From: Neobacillus sp. SuZ13
Lineage (GTDB): Bacteria > Bacillota > Bacilli > Bacillales > Cytobacillaceae
Assembly (NCBI RefSeq): GCF_030123365.1
Contig: NZ_CP126107.1
Location: 5,755,501 to 5,819,500, forward strand
Length of the DNA: 64,000 nucleotides
Reading direction: 5' to 3'
The notes beneath the pieces are model-generated. The model ran no database searches. It saw only the letters and a program-made list of their open reading frames with translations, and was not told where the DNA came from. Made by a program: the position numbers and the translations under genes. The number at the start of each line of letters is the position of its first letter. The first letter of the stretch is position 1. This document shows, in pieces, positions 49,563 through 58,520 of the stretch.

Positions 49563-49601
49563 ATTGATGATTAAGTTTTTAGAAAAGGAGATGATTTTCG
49601 T

Positions 49602-51077
49602 ATGTCAACAAAAATAGAAAATAATAATGAGGCCTTTTCTATTAAAACCATCATAGGACCAATGCTTGCTGTCATTGTGGGTATGATAATGGTTATTCTT
49701 GATAGTACGGCGATGAATGTTGCGCTTCCTGGAATAGTAAAAGATTTTAAATCGGATGTTTCGACCATGCAATGGTCCATAACAGGTTATACCCTTGCAT
49801 TATCCGCTGTCATTCCTTTAGCTGGCTGGATGACGGACCGATTTGGGGCAAAAAAGATATTTTTAATTACGATCGCCTTGTTTACGCTCGGTTCCGTACT
49901 ATGCTCTATAGCCCAAACCCCTGAACAGCTAATCCTCTATCGGGTGATTCAAGGCCTGGGCGGAGGAATGGTTGCTCCAATAGGAATGGCCATGATTTTC
50001 CGACTTGCTCCTCCAGAAAAAATGGGTGCCGTCATGGGAACACTTGGGATTCCAATGCTATTAGCACCTGCACTAGGGCCTGTTTTAGCGGGATATCTTG
50101 TAGAATACGTTACTTGGCACTGGATTTTCCTTATAAATTTGCCAATCGGTATTATTGCCATTTTGGTTGGAATAAAATTTTTACCTAATGTTGAGCGTAA
50201 AACAGTTCCAACACTTGATTTTTTAGGAATTCTTTTAGCACCTATTGCCTTCTCCATGCTTGCCTATGGAGTAAGTGAAGGGGGTAAGAGCTGGACTTCA
50301 TCTGAAACTCTGACTGGATTAATTGTAGGTGGAGCGGCTCTCCTTATGTTCATTTTCGTCGAACTTCGTCAAAAACAGCCTTTATTAGAACTGAGAGTTT
50401 TTGGATCATCTGACTTTAGAAAAGGTATTGTGATCACATGGATTTCCCAAATCGCATTATTTGGGGTTATGATTATTGTCCCGTTATTTTTGCAAACCGT
50501 TAGAGGTTACGGTGCTTTGGATACTGGATTAATTCTACTTCCACAAGCTCTAGCATCAGGTGTTATGATGCCAATCGGAGGGCGTTTATATGATAAAATC
50601 GGTGCTCGTCCTTTAGCCATAACAGGATTGTCTATTATTACTGCAGCGCTATTTATGCTTTCACGAATTTCTATGGATACAACTACTGGATTTATCATTA
50701 CATGTTTAGTGATGATGGGAGCAGGTATGGGACTATCCATGATGGCTATTAATACCCATGTTCTTCAATCCGCTCCAAGACATCTTGTTAGTCGCGTCAC
50801 ACCATTAACGACAGCGGCTCAACAAGTCATGGTTTCATTTGCAGTAGCAGGTATGACTGGTTTCTTAACATCAAGAATCACTGATCATATGACAGGTACA
50901 ACTAACCCCATTGAAGCAGCCGTTTCTGCCTATGGTGACACGTTCCTTCTAGCTTCAGGGATTGCGTTAGCTGGTGCACTCTTAGGAACCATCCTAAGCA
51001 GACCAAAACAACAGCCGGACCCTGCATCAGATGATGATTCAAATGATGCGAAAGTCGCCATGATGGCAGGGCATTAA
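49602..51077 (+). CDS. DHA2-family (EmrB/QacA-type) MFS drug efflux protein
   Basis: 491 residues, 14 predicted membrane helices. Signatures include IMVILDSTAMNVALPGI (motif D1), GWMTDRFGAKKIFL (motif A) and RVIQGLGGGMVAPIGMAM with LGPVLAGYL (motif C). AAAAGGAG precedes the ATG. It exports lipophilic drugs or toxic metabolites by proton antiport and is probably repressed by the divergent TetR protein. Closest described Bacillus type is LmrB. Confidence 0.9.
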   Translation: MSTKIENNNEAFSIKTIIGPMLAVIVGMIMVILDSTAMNVALPGIVKDFKSDVSTMQWSITGYTLALSAVIPLAGWMTDRFGAKKIFLITIALFTLGSVLCSIAQTPEQLILYRVIQGLGGGMVAPIGMAMIFRLAPPEKMGAVMGTLGIPMLLAPALGPVLAGYLVEYVTWHWIFLINLPIGIIAILVGIKFLPNVERKTVPTLDFLGILLAPIAFSMLAYGVSEGGKSWTSSETLTGLIVGGAALLMFIFVELRQKQPLLELRVFGSSDFRKGIVITWISQIALFGVMIIVPLFLQTVRGYGALDTGLILLPQALASGVMMPIGGRLYDKIGARPLAITGLSIITAALFMLSRISMDTTTGFIITCLVMMGAGMGLSMMAINTHVLQSAPRHLVSRVTPLTTAAQQVMVSFAVAGMTGFLTSRITDHMTGTTNPIEAAVSAYGDTFLLASGIALAGALLGTILSRPKQQPDPASDDDSNDAKVAMMAGH

Positions 51078-51081
51078 CAAG

Positions 51082-51134
51082 AAAAATGGATGACTTTTTC
51101 TCGATAATGGGAAAAAGTCATCCATTTTTTCTTT
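51082..51134 (+). terminator. terminator of the efflux gene
   Basis: A long stem (AAATGGATGACTTTTTC with its complement) and T run right after the stop codon. Confidence 0.88.
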
Positions 51135-51216
51135 TAGGGGTATTAATAGCATAACGAGGTTTTCAACGATTATTCTAGATTCGGAAAATCCTAATCTCTC
51201 TGTGATTTATATGAGA

Positions 51217-51361
51217 AGTATAACAATCTCTTTAAGGATTTTCTGTGGGTGATTCGGCAATCTTTTTGTCGAGTAATAGGACGTAAGCCGGAACACCTTG
51301 GTCAATCATTACATTTAATATAGTAATTGCATTTGAAATCGCTTGGTTAAAGGGTTTTATA
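51217..51361 (-). other. possible small minus-strand ORF
   Basis: On the minus strand a frame reads VVIKPFNQAISNAITILNVMIDQGVPAYVLLLDKKIAESPTENP before a stop. The composition is protein-like, but there is no clear ribosome binding site, so it may be a decayed gene. Otherwise 51135-51394 shows nothing. Confidence 0.3.
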
Positions 51362-51394
51362 ACCACTAATTGGACAATGTGGGGTGGTAAATTA

Positions 51395-52015
51395 ATGGCA
51401 AGGGCAAAAAAGGTAGACAGGTTCTTTAATTATTTACTTCGTATGGCTTTAAATTTAAAAGCAAGTGCGAACTACTTTGCTGAATATAAATTAAACAATG
51501 TTAGTGACCTAAAAATTTTTACCGAAAAGATGAAAGAATTTGAATCTAATGGAGATACCATGGTACATGATCTAATAATCGAACTAAATAATGCTTTCAT
51601 CACTCCAATTGAGCGTGAAGATATTTTAGCTCTTTCCATAAGCATGGATGATATTTTGGACGGGTTATACCATACAGCTTCTATATTTGAAATGTACTCT
51701 ATAATAGAAATAGACGATTATATGCTTACATTTGTGGATGCGATCAAAAATTGTATAACCGAAATTGATGCAGCTACGAAACTGCTATCTACAAAGAATT
51801 GGCTTCATTTAAGAGAACACACAATCAAAATTAAAGAAATTGAGTCTGATTGCGACCACATTTTACGTGATGCCATAAAACATTTGTTCACCAGCCAGAA
51901 AGATCCAATCCGAATTATTAAATACAAACAAATCTATGAAGGTCTAGAAGAAATCGCTGACAGCTGCAAAGCGGTGGCTAATTCGTTTGAAACTATAATT
52001 ATGAAGAATGCTTAA
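51395..52015 (+). CDS. DUF47 (PhoU-like) protein, YkaA type
   Basis: 206 residues from ATG 51395 (GGGGTGG upstream; an ATG at 51377 has none). It is an all-helical PhoU-like bundle with the two conserved E-x-x-(S/C)-D/N-G/C-D sites (FESNGDTMVHDL and IESDCDHILRDA) that bind metal in this family. DUF47 genes normally sit beside a Pit phosphate transporter; none is adjacent here. Confidence 0.87.
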   Translation: MARAKKVDRFFNYLLRMALNLKASANYFAEYKLNNVSDLKIFTEKMKEFESNGDTMVHDLIIELNNAFITPIEREDILALSISMDDILDGLYHTASIFEMYSIIEIDDYMLTFVDAIKNCITEIDAATKLLSTKNWLHLREHTIKIKEIESDCDHILRDAIKHLFTSQKDPIRIIKYKQIYEGLEEIADSCKAVANSFETIIMKNA

Positions 52016-52033
52016 CATAGATATCAATTCCTC

Positions 52034-52061
52034 AAAAAAAAGACCCCGTATGGGGGTTTAT
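52034..52061 (-). terminator. terminator of the parM-parR operon
   Basis: ACCCC and GGGGT with a 4-5-nt loop and a run of T on the minus strand, starting just at the parR-like stop. Confidence 0.65.
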
Positions 52062-52285
52062 AGACCGAAGCTTTTCAACTTCGACTTGTCGATCGTTTTT
52101 TCCTGTTTCATACCTTTTTCATGTTCTTTACGGAGTAATCCACCTTGTTCCATATCCCGTTGAATCAGGCGTTTGATATATGTGGCAAACTGAATGTACT
52201 GGTTACAATGTTCTAGAAGCTCTCTTTCATAGGGGTCATCCAGGTTGAAAGGGACCGACTTGACCTTACGATTCAGTTCATTCAT
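52058..52285 (-). CDS. ParR/AlfB-like small DNA-binding partner of ParM
   Basis: 75 residues from ATG 52285, overlapping the end of the parM-like gene by 8 bases. The pattern KSVPFNL (strand), DPYERELLEHCNQYI (helix) and FATYIKRLIQRDM (helix) fits a ribbon-helix-helix fold, as in ParR; the basic tail (LRKEHEKGMKQEK) could contact DNA or the filament. Overlap with an actin-like ATPase gene is the standard type II partition layout. Confidence 0.65.
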   Translation of the reverse strand: MNELNRKVKSVPFNLDDPYERELLEHCNQYIQFATYIKRLIQRDMEQGGLLRKEHEKGMKQEKTIDKSKLKSFGL

Positions 52286-53141
52286 CCTCAAAGACCACTT
52301 TCCCCATAGAATAATATCCGAAAGCGTTGGCATATTGCGGACTGTATACTTTGGGCCCGTTCTTCCGGTAGAGGACGGGTTTGATTAGCTTTATATTTTT
52401 AAAATGCCTTTTAATATATGGGTAAAGATATTCAGCAATTCCCCCGCAAAGATATGTCGGCTCGACCAAGTCCCATTTGCCTCGAACTTCCGCCAGGATG
52501 GCTTCCGCCATTTGTTTTTCTGTTATATCCATGTGTGTTTCAGCCCCGAAAGCAAGGGTCCCGCTTTTCCTGTCAATAAAATAGCCATCTTCCACTCTTA
52601 AATAGTTCAAGGTACTACTTCCAGCGTCGATGATATTCGCAATGTCCTCCGGCCTATCATCCATGCTGAAGTATGCCCCAGATCCTTCAGGCGCAACCCT
52701 AACATCATCGATGGAAAATGTTTTCTTTACATTGTTCACCGTGATCGTGTGTGACCCTTTCAGCATTTTCTCAATCATTTCCCTGTCTTTATCCACCATG
52801 CCTCGGATCGGCTGCCCAATCACTACACAATTCCCGCTCGTTCTTCCATACTGATGAACGGCCACCAGTACTCTGATCTTTGTTTCTTCATGCGCTTTCG
52901 AAATATCTCTCGGCTCTCTGATCGCATGGCATTCCCGCCAGGCAATATTCCCCAAGAACAGCTTCTCGTCTTCATACTCGACGATGAAGTCCCCGGCTTC
53001 CATTTGGTTGCCATCAGCATTCACCAAATGAAGATGGCGGTAAGGCCCAATGGTTGACCTAAACTTAAACACATGGTCCCTTGTTCTACCTTTCACCTCG
53101 TAGGCGCCTGCATCGATTGCTAAAATCCATTTGAGATCCAT
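52278..53141 (-). CDS. actin-like ATPase of ParM/StbA type
   Basis: 287 residues from ATG 53141 (GGGTAGGG upstream). Actin-fold motifs are visible: phosphate-1 AIDAGAYEVKG (about 8-18), phosphate-2 NIIDAGSSTLNYL (about 175-187) and adenosine YLCGGIAEYLYP (about 230). It also has a VVIGQPIRGM segment typical of plasmid ParM/Alp proteins. Such proteins form ATP-dependent filaments that push DNA apart. Here the gene sits among chromosomal genes with its ParR-like partner. Confidence 0.82.
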   Translation of the reverse strand: MDLKWILAIDAGAYEVKGRTRDHVFKFRSTIGPYRHLHLVNADGNQMEAGDFIVEYEDEKLFLGNIAWRECHAIREPRDISKAHEETKIRVLVAVHQYGRTSGNCVVIGQPIRGMVDKDREMIEKMLKGSHTITVNNVKKTFSIDDVRVAPEGSGAYFSMDDRPEDIANIIDAGSSTLNYLRVEDGYFIDRKSGTLAFGAETHMDITEKQMAEAILAEVRGKWDLVEPTYLCGGIAEYLYPYIKRHFKNIKLIKPVLYRKNGPKVYSPQYANAFGYYSMGKVVFEDE

Positions 53142-53293
53142 TTTCCCTACCCCTTTTGTGCATATGTCATACATCTACCTAGTTTCAAACCCATTATATG
53201 ATTTAAGTACCACATGTGACACACACTGGTCATACAAAACTGTTAGTGGTCAAGCCATTTCTACCGAATTTGATATATTCTCAAAATCTGCGT

Positions 53294-53302
53294 CATAAAG
53301 TA
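53294..53302 (+). promoter_or_regulatory. putative SigK -10 box for cotA
   Basis: CATAAAGTA fits the SigK -10 consensus (CATA-N3-TA) exactly and lies 38 bp before the cotA ATG. A clear -35 AC at the right distance is not evident. cotA of B. subtilis is SigK-dependent. Confidence 0.5.
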
Positions 53303-53339
53303 CTGTGATGACAACTATCACTTGAAGGGAGTATTTTTT

Positions 53340-54875
53340 ATGAAAAAACTCTCTAAATTTGTAGATGAACTCCCGATTCCGCCGATTTTAAAACCACAAT
53401 GGAAGGACTCATCTTATACTTTTTATGAAGTGAAGATGACGGAATTTAGGCAATCACTCCATCGTGAGTTGAATGATACAACCGTTTGGGGCTACGAGGG
53501 CAGCTATCCGGGCCCGACCATTGAGGTGGAAAGCAACGAAAATGTGTATATCAAATGGATCAACGATCTTCCAGATAAGCATCTCTTGCCAATCGACTAT
53601 ACGGTTCACGGCGCCCATAAGGATGTGCCGGACGTCCGGACGGTGGTGCATGTCCACGGTGCCTGCGTGGAATGGGAAAGCGATGGCTATCCTGAGGCTT
53701 GGTTTACTAAGGGATTCGAAAAAGTGGGGCCCTATTTTAAAAAGCAAGTCTACCACTATACGAATTGCGACCATGCATGTACGCTTTGGTACCATGACCA
53801 TACCCTGGGGATTACGAGGCTCAATGTCTATGCAGGATTGGCGGGATTCTACCTCGTCAGGAACCAACGTGAGCGGTCTTTGAATTTACCAAGTGGAAAA
53901 TATGATATTCCCCTGCTGATTCAAGACAAGACTTTCCATCAAGATGGTTCGCTTTTTTATCCAAAGCAGCCGGAAAAACCTGTCCCGGGATTAGAAACTT
54001 CGATCGTTCCTGAATTTTTTGGCGATACCCTTTTGGTGAACGGTAAAGTAAATCCTTTTTTAAAAGTAGAGCCTCGTAAATATCGCTTTCGGCTTCTCAA
54101 TGCCTCTAATAGCCGGTTTTTTCGGATAAAGCTGGATTCGGGTCAGCGGATGTACCTGATTGCGACGGAACGGGGATTGATGCAGCAGCCAATAGGTGTC
54201 AAGGACATTCTGTTATCTCCGGCAGAACGGGCTGAGGTGATCATTGATTTTACCAATCTGGAGGGTAGGAAAATTATCATGACTAACGATGCGCCTGCCC
54301 CCTTTCCAAGTGGAAAGCCAGTGGATGAGCAAACGGGGAGCGTGATGCAGTTTCAAGTGACCCTCCCGTTGTCTAGTGTTGATACGAGTGTGATTCCGGC
54401 TTCTATGATGCCTATTCCGTTCATGCACGAACAGGCGGCTACTACGTCTCGATACTTAACGTTGAATGACAGTATGGATCAGTATGGCCGTCCATTGATG
54501 TTATTGGATAATAAACAGTGGGATGACCCGATTTCCGAAAATCCAAAGCTGGGCTCCACCGAAATCTGGTATCTGATTAACTTATCTCCGGATTCCCACC
54601 CGATTCATCTACACTTAGTGGAGTTTCAAATCCTAGACCGGCGGGGGTTCGATGTTGACAGGTATAACCAGGAGAAAACAATCCATTACACCGGTCCGGC
54701 GATTCCGCCTGAACCCCAAGAACGAGGCTGGAAGGATACTGTTCGTGCGGACCCGAATCAGATCACGCGGATTATCATGAAGTTTGGCCCCTTTACAGGG
54801 TTGTATGTCTGGCATTGTCATATGCTGGAGCATGAGGATTATGAAATGATGCGGCCGTTTATAGTGATACGATGA
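53340..54875 (+). CDS. cotA: spore-coat multicopper oxidase (laccase) CotA
   Basis: 511 residues from ATG 53340 (AAGGGAG 8 nt upstream). Copper ligands line up with B. subtilis CotA: HVHG (His104, 106), WYHDH (His152, 154), HPIHLH (His420, 423, 425) and HCHMLEHEDYEMM (His492, Cys493, His494, with Met as axial type-1 ligand). It oxidises phenolics, bilirubin or Mn(II) in the outer spore coat, making pigment and protecting from UV and peroxide. No signal peptide, as usual for coat proteins made in the mother cell. Confidence 0.95.
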   Translation: MKKLSKFVDELPIPPILKPQWKDSSYTFYEVKMTEFRQSLHRELNDTTVWGYEGSYPGPTIEVESNENVYIKWINDLPDKHLLPIDYTVHGAHKDVPDVRTVVHVHGACVEWESDGYPEAWFTKGFEKVGPYFKKQVYHYTNCDHACTLWYHDHTLGITRLNVYAGLAGFYLVRNQRERSLNLPSGKYDIPLLIQDKTFHQDGSLFYPKQPEKPVPGLETSIVPEFFGDTLLVNGKVNPFLKVEPRKYRFRLLNASNSRFFRIKLDSGQRMYLIATERGLMQQPIGVKDILLSPAERAEVIIDFTNLEGRKIIMTNDAPAPFPSGKPVDEQTGSVMQFQVTLPLSSVDTSVIPASMMPIPFMHEQAATTSRYLTLNDSMDQYGRPLMLLDNKQWDDPISENPKLGSTEIWYLINLSPDSHPIHLHLVEFQILDRRGFDVDRYNQEKTIHYTGPAIPPEPQERGWKDTVRADPNQITRIIMKFGPFTGLYVWHCHMLEHEDYEMMRPFIVIR

Positions 54876-54994
54876 GCTGAGGCAGTGTGAGTTTCCATAC
54901 TGCTTTTTTGCATGCTCGCAAGTAAAAATGAGGAATTTTTTAAAGGCATTCCCCCAATTATTTGCATAAGGATATAGTGAATGGAGTGAATACA

Positions 54995-55405
54995 GTGAAT
55001 GCTCAAAGTGAAAAGGCAAAGCCTGCCAAGGAGAATAGTACTTCTGATAATAATGAAGAATTGCTTTTACAGCTTGAGAAACAAGTCTCTGTTGCCGTCT
55101 GGATTCAATTTATTGGTCAAATCATGGAGGCATATTATTTATCTAAGATTATGTTGGTTAATGAGGAAGTCAGAGAGGATGTCAATGAAAGACAGATTTT
55201 ACTGGGAGTATTGATTCAAACCGCAGGACAATTTCTAGAAGGTGTTGGTACGACTAAACAGCTGTATACGGATGATGAAACGCTCACGCTGGAAGCGCAA
55301 CAAATCACCAGTCTCGGGGATTGGCTGCAATCTTTAGGGGTTACTTTGGAAGCAAACGCAGGTACACAAATCATTCTTGAGGAAATAAAGGAATTTATCC
55401 CATAA
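54995..55405 (+). CDS. DUF6944-like helical protein (unknown)
   Basis: 136 residues from GTG 54995 (GGAG 8 nt upstream; GTG 54977 is an alternative). After a hydrophilic start it contains three similar ~38-residue helical units, each with W/L-x-Q-x-x-G-Q/V-x-x-E-A/G (AVWIQFIGQIMEAYYLSK; GVLIQTAGQFLEGVGTT; GDWLQSLGVTLEANAGT). The repeats suggest a stacked helical bundle. It lies between two spore-coat-type genes, so a sporulation role is plausible. The DUF name is a guess from memory. Confidence 0.55.
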   Translation: MNAQSEKAKPAKENSTSDNNEELLLQLEKQVSVAVWIQFIGQIMEAYYLSKIMLVNEEVREDVNERQILLGVLIQTAGQFLEGVGTTKQLYTDDETLTLEAQQITSLGDWLQSLGVTLEANAGTQIILEEIKEFIP

Positions 55406-55451
55406 AGGTATTTGTGCTTTAAACTACATTGAAAAAAGGAAATGGTTATAA

Positions 55452-55637
55452 ATGGATCAATCATTATTTAAAGAAAATGAACTAAGACGGATATTTATTC
55501 GGCCTCATGTTTTTCATTATCATCCTTTTCATTTTGGAAGTCCATTTTTCGGCGGATGGTATGGCAGCCCCTTCTTACATTCATATGGTTATGGCTATGG
55601 CTACCCTTATTATGGGTATGGTTATCCTTACTATTAG
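55452..55637 (+). CDS. Gly/Tyr/His-rich small protein, probable spore-surface protein
   Basis: 61 residues with GGAAATGG upstream. A charged head (SLFKENELRRIFIRPHV) precedes HYHPFHFGSPFFGGWYGSPF and a tail of GYGYPYY repeats. The composition matches coat/exosporium proteins and resembles the gene at 25513. It follows cotA and the helical repeat gene in the same direction. Confidence 0.6.
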   Translation: MDQSLFKENELRRIFIRPHVFHYHPFHFGSPFFGGWYGSPFLHSYGYGYGYPYYGYGYPYY

Positions 55638-55778
55638 CGGGATGGAGAGTATCTAAAAATCTAGGAGTTCCAGCCTGGATTTTTAGACGCCCCTGCTTCG
55701 AAACTTGATTTTGAAACTGAATTTCCCTTCTGAAGATACCTTTTTTATAAAAATCTGGCCTTCAATTTTAGTGGGTGG

Positions 55779-55900
55779 GATTTTATCGGCCGTTTTTAGG
55801 ATTTATCGGCCACTTGGAGCCATTTATCTGCCGCTTTTTTATTTTATCGGCCACTTAACGATTTTATCGGCCACTTTCAGCCATTTATCGGCCACTTGCC
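55779..55900. repeat. Array D: 20-21-bp-period ATCGGCCACTTT array
   Basis: GCC cores lie at 55789, 55809, 55830, 55850, 55870 and 55891 (steps 20, 21, 20, 20, 21). Words read TTTATCGGCCACTT with one TCTGCCGCTT variant in the same place as in array C; between-word bases such as GGAGCCATTT/GGGCCATTT and ACGATTTT match array C. Non-coding. Confidence 0.92.
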
Positions 55901-55942
55901 TTTTTCCATCACCAAACCTGTTCCAGTTTCCCCACTACATAA

Positions 55943-55972
55943 AAAAATCCAGGCACTCAAGCCTGGATTACT
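55943..55972 (-). terminator. terminator of the small membrane protein gene
   Basis: AATCCAGGC and GCCTGGATT pair around a 6-nt loop with a T run on the minus strand. Same stem as at 43366. Confidence 0.75.
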
Positions 55973-55976
55973 ATCC

Positions 55977-56387
55977 TTATTTTTTTAAAAGTTTACCTAA
56001 GAACCTCTTCACAATTAAGAAAACCCAAGCAATGGCTGCGAAGGCTATGAAAAATGCAATATACCCCCATAATCCCACAATTGCATCTTGAAATTCCATG
56101 TTCCCTCTATTCGTGATCGCTTGTTGTATTTCTATCGCAAAAACCAAAACTACCATAAACGTGAACGTATAGAGGAATGATAGAATAGTGATCCCATAGG
56201 GCATTTTAGAGATAATTTTAGAAAAAATAAGGACAACCACAAATACAAAGATGCCGATAATACCCATAATCCAAAAGTGTAGGTCTTTATCATTTAAACC
56301 AAGATTCAAATAATCATTTGTATATAGTTGAATGAAATCATGAATATTATTTAAAAGTTCAGTAAGCATGAGAATTATTTCTTTCAA
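55977..56387 (-). CDS. small membrane protein (unknown)
   Basis: 136 residues from TTG 56387, fixed by AGGAGTGG 8 nt upstream. Three membrane segments (about 38-57, 66-90, 105-127), with a charged N-terminal stretch and a KRFLGKLLKK end. No family recognised. Monocistronic. Confidence 0.65.
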   Translation of the reverse strand: MKEIILMLTELLNNIHDFIQLYTNDYLNLGLNDKDLHFWIMGIIGIFVFVVVLIFSKIISKMPYGITILSFLYTFTFMVVLVFAIEIQQAITNRGNMEFQDAIVGLWGYIAFFIAFAAIAWVFLIVKRFLGKLLKK

Positions 56388-56532
56388 TTAAACCACTCCT
56401 TCCCTACATTGTAGAATAGTCATATCATTTACGCTAACCCAAATTTCTCCACCTTTTTGTATTTTTACAGGTATAAGAGAATGATAGTTTGGCAAAAATG
56501 ATGATAGTTTCAAAATCGAGGGGGTAACGAGG

Positions 56533-56670
56533 ATGAAGGAGAATAAATTACTATTATCGGAGTTTGCTAATGAGGATGGTTTTGAACTTAACAGCTATTT
56601 AACGCACTTATTCGAATATTTTTCCAGTCTATCAAAAACTGAAGTTGCAAAAATCGAGCCAACCCCGTGA
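56533..56670 (+). CDS. small ORF ending in a terminator (unknown)
   Basis: 45 codons from ATG 56533 (MKENKLLLSEFANEDGFELNSYLTHLFEYFSSL...). AACGAGG immediately precedes it, giving poor spacing, and the 3' end overlaps the hairpin at 56654. It could be a truncated gene or small protein. Confidence 0.3.
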   Translation: MKENKLLLSEFANEDGFELNSYLTHLFEYFSSLSKTEVAKIEPTP

Positions 56671-56698
56671 TTGTTTTAAGGGGCTGGCTCTTTTTTGT
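56654..56698. terminator. terminator upstream-facing the WG-repeat gene
   Basis: GAGCCAACCCC pairs with GGGGCTGGCTC, loop of about 12 nt, followed by TTTTTT. It lies between converging transcripts. Confidence 0.8.
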
Positions 56699-56713
56699 TG
56701 CAGGCCAATCCTA

Positions 56714-58309
56714 TTAATAGTAGGACAATTTAATGACTACTTTTCCTTTTTTATCAACAAAACCCGCTTTTCCGTTTTTCTTCACGTAAACCAGCCCCTC
56801 TTTGAAAGAGCGCACTTCGTCATACTGAGGGGTGATGGCGATTTTCCCTTTAGCATTCATAAAACCATATTTACCTTTATACTCAACAAGAGCTAAATAA
56901 TAATCGCTCTTGTAAAAAGGCTGAATGTCGCTATATTTCGGTTTGACAAGGACTTTCCCTGTTGACGCCAGGAGTCCATATTTTGACCCTTTCTTCACTC
57001 GAATCAAGCCTTTATATTGGAACGGATCGAGTCGGTCATATTTAGGTTGAATGAAAACTTTACCTTTGCCGTTCAGCGCGCCTTCTTTGTTATCCTTTTT
57101 AAAAATAACAAAATCATCCGTAAACTGTCCATCTCCATAGGTTGCAAGTCTTAAATAATCATAGGTTGGCTTAACGATCACTGTCCCCTTTTCATTTGCA
57201 ACACCATATTTATTATTTTGTCTAATAATCGCTAAGCCTTTTTTATTAAACAAACTAATCGAGTCGTAACTAAAATCGAGGATCACTTGACCTTGTTTAT
57301 TTATCATTCCATACTTTCCGTTTTTAGCCACAACAGCCGCGTTTTGCCAAAATTCATAAAGTGCGCTTCCATCACCATCGTAGGCTTCCTCATACTGGGG
57401 TTGAATAATTACTTTTCCAGTTGTATCTAGATAGCCCAGCTTTCCATTTGTGATAACTGGAGCTAAACCTCTTCTAAACACACTAACCGAATCATAAACC
57501 GGTTCAGCAATAATATTCCCCTTGCTGCTAATAAAGCCCCATTTTCCGTTTAATCTCGTTTGGGCAAAACCATTAAAAACCTCAGATATCCCATCATATT
57601 TGGGGGTAACAATTGTTTGACCACTTGCGTTAATGATTCCATATTTCCCATCATTTTTTACTTTAAATAACCCTTTAGCAAAAGGGGTTATGGATGTATA
57701 AGCTGGGGTTATGATGACCTTCCCTTGCTTATTGATTAATCCTTCCTTTTTATCTTGGGAGACGGTAAAGACTCCATTCGTGTTATCTGTAATCTCATCA
57801 TAGGTTGATGGAAGGATAATCTTGCCCTTTGCGTCGATGATTCCAAACTTACCGTTGCTTTTGTAGTAGGCAACACCATTATGGAAATCGCCAATCGTTT
57901 CATATTTTGGTTTCACAATCGTTTTACCAGATGTGCTGATCAATCCATACTTACTGTTCTTTATAACGATGATTGGATTATTCAAGCCAACCTCTGCAAA
58001 ATCATACTGCGGTTTAACAATGACTTTTCCCTTTTGATTTATGAACCCGTACTTATTATTCTTTTTCACGCGTAATAAATTGGTTCGCTTGGATTGATCG
58101 ATCGCTTGGTATAGTGGTTTAATGGCAACCTTCCCTTTTTTATCGAGCATTCCATACTTGCCATACTGCTTAAATAAAACGAGACCATTGGTAAATTCAG
58201 TACCAAGGACCTTCTTACTTGTAGCTGCATAAGTGGTCGATTGTGCCGTACCCATAAGCAAGCTAAATAGAATCATAGCAACGAGCCAAACCTTCAAATG
58301 ATTTTTCAT
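56714..58309 (-). CDS. secreted WG-repeat (KWG) protein
   Basis: 531 residues from ATG 58309, with GGGGGG just upstream. A signal peptide (about 1-28, TYAATS) precedes about 18 tandem WG repeats of ~25 residues, with the pattern KYGxIxxxGKxVIxPxYDxxxxF. These repeats are thought to make a beta-propeller-like or extended beta fold. No catalytic motif. Probably extracellular; function unknown. Confidence 0.85.
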   Translation of the reverse strand: MKNHLKVWLVAMILFSLLMGTAQSTTYAATSKKVLGTEFTNGLVLFKQYGKYGMLDKKGKVAIKPLYQAIDQSKRTNLLRVKKNNKYGFINQKGKVIVKPQYDFAEVGLNNPIIVIKNSKYGLISTSGKTIVKPKYETIGDFHNGVAYYKSNGKFGIIDAKGKIILPSTYDEITDNTNGVFTVSQDKKEGLINKQGKVIITPAYTSITPFAKGLFKVKNDGKYGIINASGQTIVTPKYDGISEVFNGFAQTRLNGKWGFISSKGNIIAEPVYDSVSVFRRGLAPVITNGKLGYLDTTGKVIIQPQYEEAYDGDGSALYEFWQNAAVVAKNGKYGMINKQGQVILDFSYDSISLFNKKGLAIIRQNNKYGVANEKGTVIVKPTYDYLRLATYGDGQFTDDFVIFKKDNKEGALNGKGKVFIQPKYDRLDPFQYKGLIRVKKGSKYGLLASTGKVLVKPKYSDIQPFYKSDYYLALVEYKGKYGFMNAKGKIAITPQYDEVRSFKEGLVYVKKNGKAGFVDKKGKVVIKLSYY

Positions 58310-58403
58310 ATGTCCCCCCCTTTTTTCATCCAAATTATAGCATTTAGTTCCTAAATTTATCCATTATTATTTATTGCACTTTTTTGGTGTTAATTACATT
58401 TTG

Positions 58404-58446
58404 GGTGTCAGGCACCTTGTGAAATTTTCACAGGGTGCCTGACACC
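58404..58446. repeat. R2 palindromic repeat, full copy
   Basis: GGTGTCAGGCACC (58404-58416) and its complement GGTGCCTGACACC (58434-58446) frame an inner TGTGAAA/TTTCACA palindrome. Half copies of the same 13-mer lie at 60841 and, inside a coding region, at 62771. Confidence 0.9.
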
Positions 58447-58520
58447 GATTTTTTGGGTATAATAGTGAAATATGGATTTTTACAAAAATTTGACTGGGTT
58501 TGGTAAAGGGGGTTGTGGCT

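Noticed and set aside
53175..53320. parC centromere iterons upstream of the ParM-like gene
   Set aside because: Short TGGTCA- and TGTCAT-like words are present, but no regular spacing or strong repeat identity is seen.
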